A DNA stretch of 43,322 bases from Candidatus Uhrbacteria bacterium (GTDB lineage Bacteria; Patescibacteriota; Patescibacteriia; UBA9934). Positions within the stretch are counted from its first letter, which is position 1. Every line of letters begins with the position of its first letter. The stretch is from positions 1-43,322 of the forward strand of contig CAINGB010000005.1 of the NCBI GenBank assembly GCA_903848275.1, read 5' to 3'. The position numbers and the translations under genes were made by a program. Below the pieces are notes generated by a model, which worked only from the letters and a program-made list of their open reading frames with translations, did not search any database and was not told the DNA's origin. This document shows positions 10,041 to 19,347 of the stretch, piece by piece.

Positions 10041-10465
10041 CCAAGGTAATGGTTTTTGGTGCCTTCGACGTCCTGCACGAAGGGCATCACCACTTCCTAA
10101 AAGATGCTAAGGCGCTAGGCGACTATCTCATTGTCGCTCTGGCCTCGGACGCCAGCATTCGCTTCCTCAAAGAGCACGAACCAAAACAAAGTTTCGACGA
10201 GCGTGCCGCCGCCTTAAGTCTCAGCGAATACGTCGATGAAGTTGTAGCGGGGGACGAGCTAGATGACGACGGGAACGACGCCTTCGGAACGTGGCAAATA
10301 ATCGACAAATTAAGACCAGACATCATCGCCTGCGGTTACGACCAGCAGGCTATAAAAGAACTTCTCACGCAACGTTTTGCGACACTAGATTCGCCGCGAA
10401 TAATCAGCCTGTCACCGTTCGAGCCGACAATTTACAAATCCTCACTGCTCAACTCCCTTATATGA
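10037..10465 (+). CDS. cytidylyltransferase-fold (TagD/FAD-synthetase-like) nucleotidyltransferase
   Basis: MVFGAFDVLHEGHHHFLKDAKALGDYLIVALASD: HxGH nucleotidyltransferase motif. Confidence 0.85.
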   Translation: MTKVMVFGAFDVLHEGHHHFLKDAKALGDYLIVALASDASIRFLKEHEPKQSFDERAAALSLSEYVDEVVAGDELDDDGNDAFGTWQIIDKLRPDIIACGYDQQAIKELLTQRFATLDSPRIISLSPFEPTIYKSSLLNSLI

Positions 10466-11727
10466 TCGACTTAAAGATTCTCCGCGAAACGCCAAACGTT
10501 ATTAGAGAAGCCGCTAAGGCTAAGAATGTCGAGATCGACATCGACCGTATTCTCGACCTAGATCGCAAGGTGCGTGGCTTGAAGGGCGAGATGGAAAGCA
10601 TTGCCGCCCAAAAGAACGACTCCGGTAAGCGCATCGCTAAGGCCACGCCCGAGGAGCGCAAGGCGATGATTGAGGAAATGCGTCCGCTTGACGCTCGCGC
10701 CGAAAATTTGCAGGCTGAATTTGCGCCGCTCGCAGAAGAACTCGAAGAGCTGCTGCACAAAATTCCTAATCCGTCCTTGCCCGACGTGCGTCTCGGTCAC
10801 AGCGATACCGAAAACGTCGCTATCCGTTTGGTCGGCGAACCACGTAAATTCGACTTCACGCCCAAGGATCACCTGGAACTCGGCGAAGCGCTTGGTATCA
10901 TCGATACCGTGCGTGCGGCCAAAGTCAGCGGCGCTCGCTTCACGTACTTGGTAGGGGACGGAGCCCTCCTCGAAATGGCCCTCGTCGACTACGCCGTTCG
11001 TACCGCCATTAAACACGGCTTCACGCCAGTCACGGTGCCGCACCTTGTCAGCGCTAAAGCTATGCGTGCCATGGGTTATTTGGAGCACGGCGGGCACGAC
11101 GAAATTTACTACCTAGCTAAGGACAACCTCTATCTAATCGGTACCTCGGAACAAGCCATCGGACCCATGCATACGGACGAGATTCTCGACCTCGACGCTG
11201 GCCCTAAGCGTTACGTTGGCATTTCGCCTTGCTATCGCCGCGAGTCCGGCACCTACGGCAAGGACACTAAAGGTATTATCCGCTTGCACCAATTCACCAA
11301 AGTGGAAATGTTCAGCTTCTGTAAACCAGAAGACTCGGCCAGCGAACATGCCATGATGCTCCAAATAGAAGAAGAGCTTATGCAAGGCCTCGGTTTGCCT
11401 TACCACGTTCTCGACATCGTTTCCGGCGACCTTGGTTTACCGGCCGCCAAAAAGTGGGACATTGAAGCTTGGTTCCCATCCCAAGAGCGTTATCGCGAAA
11501 CACATTCCACCAGCAACTGCACGGACTTCCAGGCTCGCCGCTTAAACACTCGTTATCGTACGGAGGAGGGGATTAACTTCGTGCACACGGTTAACGGTAC
11601 TGCCTTCTCTGGCCGGCCAATCGCCGCCATCCTCGAAAACTTCCAGGAAGCCGACGGCAGCGTCCGCATTCCAGAAGTCTTGCAGGCCTATATGGGCAAG
11701 GCTGTAATCACGCCTCGAACGAGCTAA
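10462..11727 (+). CDS. serS: seryl-tRNA synthetase
   Basis: MIDLKILRETPNVIREA; coiled coil; LIGTSEQAI, YRRESGTYGKDTKGIIRLHQFTKVE, ETHSTSNCTDFQARRLNTRYR, VNGTAFSGRPIAAILENFQ. Confidence 0.97.
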   Translation: MIDLKILRETPNVIREAAKAKNVEIDIDRILDLDRKVRGLKGEMESIAAQKNDSGKRIAKATPEERKAMIEEMRPLDARAENLQAEFAPLAEELEELLHKIPNPSLPDVRLGHSDTENVAIRLVGEPRKFDFTPKDHLELGEALGIIDTVRAAKVSGARFTYLVGDGALLEMALVDYAVRTAIKHGFTPVTVPHLVSAKAMRAMGYLEHGGHDEIYYLAKDNLYLIGTSEQAIGPMHTDEILDLDAGPKRYVGISPCYRRESGTYGKDTKGIIRLHQFTKVEMFSFCKPEDSASEHAMMLQIEEELMQGLGLPYHVLDIVSGDLGLPAAKKWDIEAWFPSQERYRETHSTSNCTDFQARRLNTRYRTEEGINFVHTVNGTAFSGRPIAAILENFQEADGSVRIPEVLQAYMGKAVITPRTS

Positions 11728-11730
11728 CCT

Positions 11731-12885
11731 GTGAGTAACAACGCCACCATAAACCCACGTACCTGGGTCGAGATTTCGCGTCCCGCTATGGCGAGTAACG
11801 TCGCTGCTCTGCAGGCTTTGTTAGAGCCGACGGTATCTTTGTGCGCCTTCGTTAAGAGTTTTGCCTACGGTCACGACATCTCGCTTGTCACCAAGCTGCT
11901 CGGCGAGTCTGGCGTGACCCATGTTGGTGTTGACAGTATCGATGAAGCCTTGGCCGTGAGAGCAGTAGCACCAGAGGTGGCTATCTTCATTATGGGCATG
12001 GTGCCAGTTGAGCGCTTTAACGAGGTCGTCAGCCACGATTGCGTGCAGAACATTTATGATGAAGAAGGCTTGCGGGCCATTATTGACGCTGCCGTTAAGC
12101 AACAAAAGGTCGCCCTTATTAACATCGAAATAGAAACTGGCTTGAACCGTTTGGGCGTTATCGAGCGGGTTCTAGTCGACCTTTTACGAACCATTAAAAA
12201 TAATCCTCGCAGTGTTAAGCTGGTTGGCCTCTCGACTCATCTCTCGTCAGCCGAAGACGTCGCTGAGCAACATTACGTTTACGCCCAAGAAGACAGCTTG
12301 CAGCGCGCCCTGGAGCTTTGTGCGAGCTATGAACTGAGCGTCCCGTTCGTCCACTGCGCCAATAGTGCGGCGACAATTTTCGCACCACGCGTGCACGACA
12401 CCATGGTCCGCGTCGGCCTTGCCCTTTACGGCTTGTGGCCGAGCGCCGAACTCAAGCTGGCCGTACAGCGCGGTCGGGCTTTTGAATTGCAACCGGTCCT
12501 CAGCTGGAAGACTAAAGTTGTGCAAATCAAAGACGTTCCTGCTGGTGGAGCAGTCGGCTATGACCGCACTTTCATTACCAACCGAGCCATCCGGGTAGCA
12601 GTTTTACCGGTTGGTTATTGGGATGGTTACGATCGCGGCTTGTCGAATAAAGGCAAGGTTCTTATCCATGGTCGACCCTGTGCCGTCCTCGGGCGAATTT
12701 GCATGAACATGATGATGGTCGACGTCTCCGAAATCGCTCAGGTCAAAGCTGGCGACGTCGTTACGCTCTTGGGTCGGGAAGGAATTGGCACAGTCACAGC
12801 GGAGACAATCGCGGAGATACTTGGTACAATTAACTATGAAGTCGTCACTCGCATCAATCCGCTCATCCCACGTTTAGTCGTATGA
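11731..12885 (+). CDS. alr: alanine racemase
   Basis: SLCAFVKSFAYGHD (PLP Lys region), NIEIETGLNRLGV, AVGYDRTF, LPVGYWDGYDRGLSNKGKVLIHGRPCAVLGRICMNMMMVD. GTG start. Confidence 0.95.
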   Translation: MSNNATINPRTWVEISRPAMASNVAALQALLEPTVSLCAFVKSFAYGHDISLVTKLLGESGVTHVGVDSIDEALAVRAVAPEVAIFIMGMVPVERFNEVVSHDCVQNIYDEEGLRAIIDAAVKQQKVALINIEIETGLNRLGVIERVLVDLLRTIKNNPRSVKLVGLSTHLSSAEDVAEQHYVYAQEDSLQRALELCASYELSVPFVHCANSAATIFAPRVHDTMVRVGLALYGLWPSAELKLAVQRGRAFELQPVLSWKTKVVQIKDVPAGGAVGYDRTFITNRAIRVAVLPVGYWDGYDRGLSNKGKVLIHGRPCAVLGRICMNMMMVDVSEIAQVKAGDVVTLLGREGIGTVTAETIAEILGTINYEVVTRINPLIPRLVV

Positions 12886-13769
12886 TGCAGCACCGCAACT
12901 TTACGCGCGTTGCCCACGCCAAATCCTATGCTGGCGGTCGTTTGCGTAACCCTTTTTTTAGCCACGAGCCACGTCATATCAACCCTTGGTTCATATTAGT
13001 CGGCGTGGCGATTGTTAGCCTAGGTCTACTGGCAACTTTTCTTTACGTACCGCTTCTTCAGTATAATCAACTCGAAATTGACGGTCTAACTACCTTGTCT
13101 CCGGCCGACGTTGAATCCACGGTTAACGGTGTGTTAAACCATAATCGCTGGCTAATAGTGCCGGGTCATCAAATATTTCTACTGAATAGCTCGCGGGTCA
13201 TTAAAGAGTTAAACGCCAAGTTTAACTTCGCCAGCGTCTCTCTGCATCGATCCGGGCGTCATTTGGTGATTGCTGCCGTCGAAAGAATCACTCAAGTAAC
13301 CTGGCTCACGGGCGATAAGGCCTACTTACTGGATTTGTCCGGTTTAGCGGTCGCGGAAGCCTCACCAGAAGTGCTAGTAAATGTGCAAGCTCGTAAAGAT
13401 GGCGCAGCTACTATCCCTAGCGCACCAGGCGTGCAACCAACCATGCCAATCATTATCAATAATAAGGCGGAAGAGGTTGTTCTAGGTCAGGGAATCCTCG
13501 ATGTGACACGGCTGACCAATATCCTTATGCTCGACAGCGCCCTGCGCGAAAGGGGACTACTACCTCGCGCTTATGTATTCGATGACACTACGCAGCCCTG
13601 GTTAACGGTCCAGACTGATTCAATTTCTCTGCTAGTTGACGTCACCCAAAACATTTCGGAGGCTATGAGCATGTTTGACACCTACCGCACGCAAGGGAAC
13701 ACTTCTTTTACGACACTAAAATACATCGATTTACGTTTCGGCAATCATCTCTATATTCAAACTAAATAA
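12882..13769 (+). CDS. ftsQ: FtsQ/POTRA-like cell division membrane protein
   Basis: Single N-terminal TM followed by POTRA-like region (YNQLEIDGLTTLSPADVESTVNGVL...); ATGA overlap with alr. Confidence 0.6.
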   Translation: MMQHRNFTRVAHAKSYAGGRLRNPFFSHEPRHINPWFILVGVAIVSLGLLATFLYVPLLQYNQLEIDGLTTLSPADVESTVNGVLNHNRWLIVPGHQIFLLNSSRVIKELNAKFNFASVSLHRSGRHLVIAAVERITQVTWLTGDKAYLLDLSGLAVAEASPEVLVNVQARKDGAATIPSAPGVQPTMPIIINNKAEEVVLGQGILDVTRLTNILMLDSALRERGLLPRAYVFDDTTQPWLTVQTDSISLLVDVTQNISEAMSMFDTYRTQGNTSFTTLKYIDLRFGNHLYIQTK

Positions 13770-13775
13770 CCTCTT

Positions 13776-14249
13776 ATGAATACAGCCGAACTACTTAACA
13801 CTAAGGCGCCTGAATTCTCACTAGCGGATCAAGCTGGCAAGCTGCATAGCCTTAAAGATTACGCCGGCAAGTTACTCGTGCTGTATTTCTACCCGAAGGA
13901 TTTAACGCCTGGCTGTACCATTGAGGCCTGCAACTTCCGTGACAATCTAGCTCGTGTTAAGAGCGCCGGTGCAGCCGTGCTCGGCGTCTCAGCCGATTCT
14001 GTTAAGCGTCATGCTAAGTTTGCGGAGGTGGAGAAGCTCAACTTTCCAGTCCTGAGCGACGAGTCGCACGATATGCTAAACGCCTACGGTGTCTGGCAGG
14101 AAAAGAAAATGATGGGGAAGAAGTACATGGGCATTGTCCGTACGACACTTATTGTTGACGAACAAGGCACTATTCGTAAAATCTGGACGGACGTTAAAGT
14201 AAATGGTCACGTCGACGAAGTAATCGCCACGCTCAAGGATATGAAATAA
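13776..14249 (+). CDS. bcp: peroxiredoxin, BCP/PrxQ type
   Basis: APEFSLADQAGKLHSLKDYAGKLLVLYFYPKDLTPGCTIEACNFRD. Confidence 0.95.
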   Translation: MNTAELLNTKAPEFSLADQAGKLHSLKDYAGKLLVLYFYPKDLTPGCTIEACNFRDNLARVKSAGAAVLGVSADSVKRHAKFAEVEKLNFPVLSDESHDMLNAYGVWQEKKMMGKKYMGIVRTTLIVDEQGTIRKIWTDVKVNGHVDEVIATLKDMK

Positions 14250-14256
14250 CTGGCTT

Positions 14257-14430
14257 ATGGCAATTAGGACAGCTAGCGGTGGAAGACAGTTGGCCTGGAC
14301 TAAGGACCAAATCCTAGAGGGCGTGGTTAAATTCATCGATGAGCATAAATGCTTCCAAAAGCTGATGAATTTGACCGGTATCCCTATTTGCCTAGCGCCC
14401 GATCCATCCAGCGCACTTTTGGTGGATTAA
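14257..14430 (+). CDS. small ORF, possible N-terminal fragment of a disrupted gene
   Basis: 57 aa MAIRTASGGRQLAWTKDQILEGVVKFIDEHKCFQKLMNLTGIPICLAPDPSSALLVD*, same frame as ORF 14497-14904, separated by two in-frame TAA codons. Confidence 0.35.
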   Translation: MAIRTASGGRQLAWTKDQILEGVVKFIDEHKCFQKLMNLTGIPICLAPDPSSALLVD

Positions 14431-14496
14431 TCGGATTAAAAAAAAGAACTCAACGTAGTCGATAATGATTACCATAGAGGGAGTTATAGGAGTGAA

Positions 14497-14904
14497 ATGT
14501 GCAGGACTATTAATATTAGAGGTAGGGCTGATGAGCTGGCTGTAAGTAAAATGCTAGTTAAACTATTTGGGGAAGTGGCAGTCCACGAACAAGGGGCAGC
14601 TGGTGAAGATAATAAAGAAAGATTTGACTTTATTGTTTATTATAAGGACGGCAAATTTGCGGTTGATACATTCTATCCTTCAACTGTAGGTAATCTGGCC
14701 AAGATAGTCTGTATCAAGGCAGGGAAGTCCAATGATTTTAATGGCCCAATATATCTTGTTGTAAGGAATGTTGATATTACGGGAGACGTAATTAATCATC
14801 TAATATCAAACAAGACCCAACAGCTAAAAAGTAATTTAACCGTGCTTACATACAAAGATTTCTTTGAAAGGATCCAAGACTACCCTGTCCTAACTATTAC
14901 ATAA
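14497..14904 (+). CDS. hypothetical protein
   Basis: 135-aa ORF (ADELAVSKMLVKLFGEVAVHEQ...RFDFIVYYKDGKFAVDTFYP), coherent alpha/beta sequence. Confidence 0.6.
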   Translation: MCRTINIRGRADELAVSKMLVKLFGEVAVHEQGAAGEDNKERFDFIVYYKDGKFAVDTFYPSTVGNLAKIVCIKAGKSNDFNGPIYLVVRNVDITGDVINHLISNKTQQLKSNLTVLTYKDFFERIQDYPVLTIT

Positions 14905-15299
14905 GTAAGAGGGAAGGAGAATCTGTTATATTTAAATAGCTATTCGGGTGTCGCGCATTATACCTTTTGCGAACCATGAGTAGTTTTAACTACAATACGT
15001 CTCTAAACTATATTGATTACCAAACTGTTTAAACCCAGTATCCTTAATAACTGGGGCTAGTTATTCGTTCACTGCGCAGCCCCGCTTATCAATTACGAAT
15101 TATGATTTAATTCACTATTTTTGTAACGACTGTGTGCTCATTAAGTATGTGTCGCGATTTATTCGCCTACTACTATAGCTACCAACCAATACGTCGAGAG
15201 GTCAAAATCGACGACGCATTTAAATGCGCTGTGTTAAAACCAAGGTCCCATTATACCACTAAAATCAAACGCCAAAAGCAGGCCTCATCCTGGTAACGC

Positions 15300-16511
15300 T
15301 TAATTAGATAAATAACTCATCGGATTAACCGGGATACCGTTACTTCGTACCTCAAAGTGCAAATGCGGACCAGTTGAAAGACCAGCTCCTTGCATTCCAG
15401 GCTTACCACCAGACAAACCAATCTGTTCGCCGCGAGCCACGTACTGGTCAGCCTTAACATCCATGCGCATCAAGTGAGCGTAAAGCGTCGCCAAACCATT
15501 AGTATGAATAATCATTATGTAATTACCATATTGGCTGCCAGTTTTAGCCCAAGCCACATAACCAGGCGCCGCTGCTTCAACTGACGTCCCGACAGGTGTC
15601 GCAATATCTAGCCCTGAGTGTTCAAAAAGATGACGAAATGGGTACGTAGGGTCGTGAAATAACGTAGTAATAATCCCCCGCAATGGCCAAGTAATATCGG
15701 AGGACCCCTGCCCTATCTGATCATTCTGAGCCAGTTTAGCTTCAATTGAGTTCTGCAAAACGGAAATCTGCGAAGCCACACTTTGCTGTTCCTGTCGCAA
15801 TTCACTCATGAGCGTGGTGTACCCTGCTTGGCTATCCTCTGTTTGCGCCATGAGCACCTCCTTGGCTTGCTGTTGCCCTTGCAACTTAGCCACCTGTGCC
15901 GTCAACTCACCTGCTAAGTCATTCAACGACGCCAACTTCAATTCATGGTCCGCCTTATCTGCCTCAAGCCCAGCTTGCGTAGCCTGAGTAGCGTCAACCG
16001 CCTGTTTTAAACCACGGTTAACATCCTCCAGCTGTGACACACTATTAAACGCTTCGTGAAAATTGCCGGCGCCAAAAAACGTCGCGACCAAGCCGTGGTC
16101 CTCGTGCTGGTTTAAAGTAAACAGCATATTGGACAACATTGCTCGTTGCCGTTCTAGGTCAGCGGTCTGCGCCCCAATATCATTTTCCAAAACACGCATC
16201 TCCAAATTCTGCTGCTCAATTTCTGTTTGCGTCGAAGTAATATCTAACTCAGCGATAGCCGTTTGATTGGCAATCAAGGCCACATCATTAGCCAAAGATG
16301 CACTGATCGAAGCTGCGCCATTTATCCGCTTCTGTAAAATCGCCAACTTCTCATTAACCGAACTGATAGTCGCCTTTTTCTGGGCAATCTGGTCCTGCAG
16401 TTCCTGCGTCGAAAGATCAGCCGCTGAAACGCTCTTGGTATGACCAACCAACAAACCACATACCAATAACGGCAACATGATTAAACCGATTTTTCCTAGA
16501 CGTTGGCTCAT
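15300..16511 (-). CDS. murein hydrolase activator EnvC-like / M23 metallopeptidase with coiled-coil
   Basis: Signal peptide, long coiled coil, then HSGLDIATPVGTSVEAAAPGYVAWAKTGSQYGNYIMIIHTNGLATLYAHL...GPHLHFEVR. Confidence 0.95.
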   Translation of the reverse strand: MSQRLGKIGLIMLPLLVCGLLVGHTKSVSAADLSTQELQDQIAQKKATISSVNEKLAILQKRINGAASISASLANDVALIANQTAIAELDITSTQTEIEQQNLEMRVLENDIGAQTADLERQRAMLSNMLFTLNQHEDHGLVATFFGAGNFHEAFNSVSQLEDVNRGLKQAVDATQATQAGLEADKADHELKLASLNDLAGELTAQVAKLQGQQQAKEVLMAQTEDSQAGYTTLMSELRQEQQSVASQISVLQNSIEAKLAQNDQIGQGSSDITWPLRGIITTLFHDPTYPFRHLFEHSGLDIATPVGTSVEAAAPGYVAWAKTGSQYGNYIMIIHTNGLATLYAHLMRMDVKADQYVARGEQIGLSGGKPGMQGAGLSTGPHLHFEVRSNGIPVNPMSYLSN

Positions 16512-16556
16512 AGTTATTTTTTACTACTACCGACTACCAGATACTATCTACCAACC

Positions 16557-18014
16557 TTATATCTTTGCCAGTGCCTGCTGCAACCGAGCCACTGATTCCT
16601 CTTTTCCTAGCGCCCACAGCAGCTCATACGGACTAGCGGATTTTTCAAGGCCGGACAGTGCTACACGCAGTGGCCACAACACATTACCATTCTGCAGTCC
16701 GTTACTACTAATATACTCCTTAATGGCCGCCTCGAGAAGCGCTACTTTCGCAAACGTGGCATCATCAAGCTGGCCGATGACCTCCGTCACATTTTTTAAT
16801 TGCAGGGCCGAGTCTTCTGCTGTCGCTTTCTTCCAGGTCAAAATGGCCGGATCATAAGCAACTAGACCGACATACGCCCCCAACTTATCAGCGAACTCAG
16901 TCAGCTTGCTAACTCGCTCGCGTTCAATCATCAACGCTCTCTGTAAAGTCGCTGTTGATAAATCTAGTGTCGTAAAAGGTTGCACAGCCGCGACAAGCTC
17001 ACTCTGGGTCAACCTCATCAAATACTGATGGTTCATCCAGTCCAATTTTTCAATATTCATCACCGCCCCTGCCCTGCTGACTTTAGACAGGTCAAAAAGT
17101 TCTACCAGCTCAGCCCGTTCATAAATTTCCTGGTCCGCTTTTGGATTATAACCAAGTGTACTAATAAAATTTATTAGCGCCTCTGGCAAATAACCCTTAC
17201 TCAAATAACTTTCCACCGACACATCTCCTTTGCGCTTACTGAGTTTTGTCTTATCTGGATTCAAAATAAGCGGTACATGAGCATAAATTGGCATCGGAAT
17301 ATCAAGCATGGTGCACAAAATAATCTGCTTCGGTGTCGACGAAATCCATTCCTCGCCGCGCAAAACATGACTAATTTTCATCAAATAATCGTCGACAACC
17401 ACTGCCAAATGATAAGAAGCAAAACCGTCTGACTTAATAATAACTTGATCGTCGACGTCCGCATTATTAAAGCTAATCTCGCCGCGAATAGCATCCACAA
17501 ATTTAGACTCACCCTCCGGGATCCGCATCCGAATAACAAACTTCTCGCCCGCTGCTTGGCGCGCTTTCACTTCCTCGAGGCTCAAGTTTGCGCAACGACG
17601 GTCGTACTTGGGGTTCTGCTTAGCGGCGACCTGCGCAGCCCGCATTTCAACGAGCCGTTCGCTAGTACAAAAACACACATAAGCATTGCCGTCGGCTAAC
17701 AAGCGGTCAGCATACGGACGATACAAATCAAGTCTCTTCGATTGCGTATATGGACCAACATCACCCTTCTCGCTGAGCGTGCCTTCTGCTAACAAAATCG
17801 GCCCTTCATCGTAATCAATGTTCATCTTCTTAAAAGTTTTGAGCAAACTTTCCACCGCACCTTCGACCAAACGCGCCTGATCAGTGTCCTCAATGCGTAC
17901 CACGAACTGACCGCCAGACTGACGCGCCAAAAAGTAGTCGAACATGACTGTTCGGAGCGTTCCAATGTGCATGTAACCTGTTGGTGATGGAGCGATGCGA
18001 GTTCGTGTAATCAT
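16557..18014 (-). CDS. gltX: glutamyl-tRNA synthetase
   Basis: RIAPSPTGYMHIGTLRT (HIGH), KLSKRKGDVSV (KMSKS), overall length 485 aa. Confidence 0.96.
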   Translation of the reverse strand: MITRTRIAPSPTGYMHIGTLRTVMFDYFLARQSGGQFVVRIEDTDQARLVEGAVESLLKTFKKMNIDYDEGPILLAEGTLSEKGDVGPYTQSKRLDLYRPYADRLLADGNAYVCFCTSERLVEMRAAQVAAKQNPKYDRRCANLSLEEVKARQAAGEKFVIRMRIPEGESKFVDAIRGEISFNNADVDDQVIIKSDGFASYHLAVVVDDYLMKISHVLRGEEWISSTPKQIILCTMLDIPMPIYAHVPLILNPDKTKLSKRKGDVSVESYLSKGYLPEALINFISTLGYNPKADQEIYERAELVELFDLSKVSRAGAVMNIEKLDWMNHQYLMRLTQSELVAAVQPFTTLDLSTATLQRALMIERERVSKLTEFADKLGAYVGLVAYDPAILTWKKATAEDSALQLKNVTEVIGQLDDATFAKVALLEAAIKEYISSNGLQNGNVLWPLRVALSGLEKSASPYELLWALGKEESVARLQQALAKI

Positions 18015-18015
18015 A

Positions 18016-18828
18016 TTAGCGACCAGTTAATTGAAGAAAAATTTCAGGAACAGTGCGGCGTACAGGACGCCAAAAACGTTGTTCTTTTAATGTTTGAGCG
18101 ATCACGGTGCCAGGAAAGACGACCACAGCCCGCCAAATACGCTTATACCTCTGTGGCTCTATCCACAAGCGCCACAACCATTCAAGTCCCAGCTGCTGCA
18201 GACGTTGCGGTGCCCGGGGCAAAGTATTGCCAATCATCGCACAAGCACCACCCACACCAATCATTATTTTAACGCTCGGCCAACGCTTGAGGTGCTGTTT
18301 AATACAAGCCTCTTGTTTACCTTGTCCTAGGCCAACAGCTATCACCGCTGGCTTCATCTCGTCGATCACCTCCATTGTAAACTGAGATAAATCCCCCGCC
18401 GCATTTACTGGCCCTGGGTCAAAAGTGGTTACTTCCAGGCCCAAAAATCTGTGACGCAGATTAGTTGCCGCCCGCTCACAACTATCGTGCTCGCCAAGCA
18501 AATGGAGACGCTCACCTTCGCTCCAACATAACTCAGCCAGTATAAGTAAAGCCTGCACGCCTGGCACTCGATTTCGTAGTGTCTGTTCGGTTAATGCGGC
18601 CGCAGCAAAGCGTAAACCAACACCATCTGGTAAATTAAGAGCAAAACTATTCAACAGATTTTTAAACGAGACGTCCCGCTCTGCTGCTAAAAGAAATTCC
18701 GGGTTCGGTGTACAAACCGCCTTCGCCACCTGCTCTTCATGATCACTGAGCCAACCGCTAAACAAAGCACGAGTCTGTGCTACGTCGACGTTATCAATTC
18801 TCACTCCTAGCAGGTTGACTGAGTTCAT
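18016..18828 (-). CDS. WecG/TagA/CpsF-family glycosyltransferase
   Basis: NLLGVRIDNVD..., TPNPEFLLAA, LPDGVGLRFAA, RVPGVQAL, GLGQGKQEACI, GVGGACAMIG, APQRLQQLGLEWLWRLWIEPQRYKR. Confidence 0.93.
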   Translation of the reverse strand: MNSVNLLGVRIDNVDVAQTRALFSGWLSDHEEQVAKAVCTPNPEFLLAAERDVSFKNLLNSFALNLPDGVGLRFAAAALTEQTLRNRVPGVQALLILAELCWSEGERLHLLGEHDSCERAATNLRHRFLGLEVTTFDPGPVNAAGDLSQFTMEVIDEMKPAVIAVGLGQGKQEACIKQHLKRWPSVKIMIGVGGACAMIGNTLPRAPQRLQQLGLEWLWRLWIEPQRYKRIWRAVVVFPGTVIAQTLKEQRFWRPVRRTVPEIFLQLTGR

Positions 18829-19244
18829 AGGCCACGCCACAAAACAACACACACGGCGCCCAAGAAGTCATCAAACAAATCCTTCATCGTATCAGCCACA
18901 CTAGGTTGTGCTGGAATAGTCCAATGGAAGAATGGCGCCAACAGCTGATCACTAATAAACTCGTGCCATTCCCAGGCCACGCCAATCAGCATCACAAAAC
19001 CCACCACTACAAAAAAGTAGAATAGACGTTTGACCCAAGTCTGCTTTGACTTGAACGTAACTCCCTTTATCTGGTGATCAAATATGGCAAAAGCCAGCAG
19101 AGCCATCGCTACCCCACCAGCAAAATGCATGAAGATGTCATAACCAGGATACCAGGAATAAAGAGCAATCAAGCCAATTATGTGAAAAAATACCACCCAG
19201 GCCACAGCTTTTGCCGCTTGTTTATAAGTTGTCATATTGCCCAA
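18825..19244 (-). CDS. small polytopic membrane protein (DUF2238/YjdF-like)
   Basis: YPGYDIFMHFAGG...EWHEF...VADTMKDLFDDFLGA; ATGA overlap with downstream gene. Confidence 0.65.
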   Translation of the reverse strand: MGNMTTYKQAAKAVAWVVFFHIIGLIALYSWYPGYDIFMHFAGGVAMALLAFAIFDHQIKGVTFKSKQTWVKRLFYFFVVVGFVMLIGVAWEWHEFISDQLLAPFFHWTIPAQPSVADTMKDLFDDFLGAVCVVLWRGL

Positions 19245-19275
19245 TTCTAGCAGTAAAAAAGTGAGTGAGCAAGGC

Positions 19276-19304
19276 TTGACTAGGCTTTGTTAGCACTCTA
19301 TACT
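19276..19304 (+). promoter_or_regulatory. sigma70-like promoter of clpB
   Basis: TTGACT (19276-19281), 17-nt spacer, TATACT (19299-19304). Confidence 0.75.
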
Positions 19305-19316
19305 TAGGACTGCTAA
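19290..19316 (+). promoter_or_regulatory. CIRCE-like (HrcA) operator
   Basis: TTAGCACTC-N9-GACTGCTAA; differs by one base from the CIRCE consensus TTAGCACTC-N9-GAGTGCTAA. Confidence 0.8.
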
Positions 19317-19347
19317 GGATGCTCCTGTTTATTTTAGCCATTTTCCT

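Noticed and set aside
10558-11097. 179-aa minus-strand ORF antisense to serS
   Set aside because: Fully overlaps a clear serS; low-complexity translation with no recognisable motif; a by-product of high-GC codon usage.
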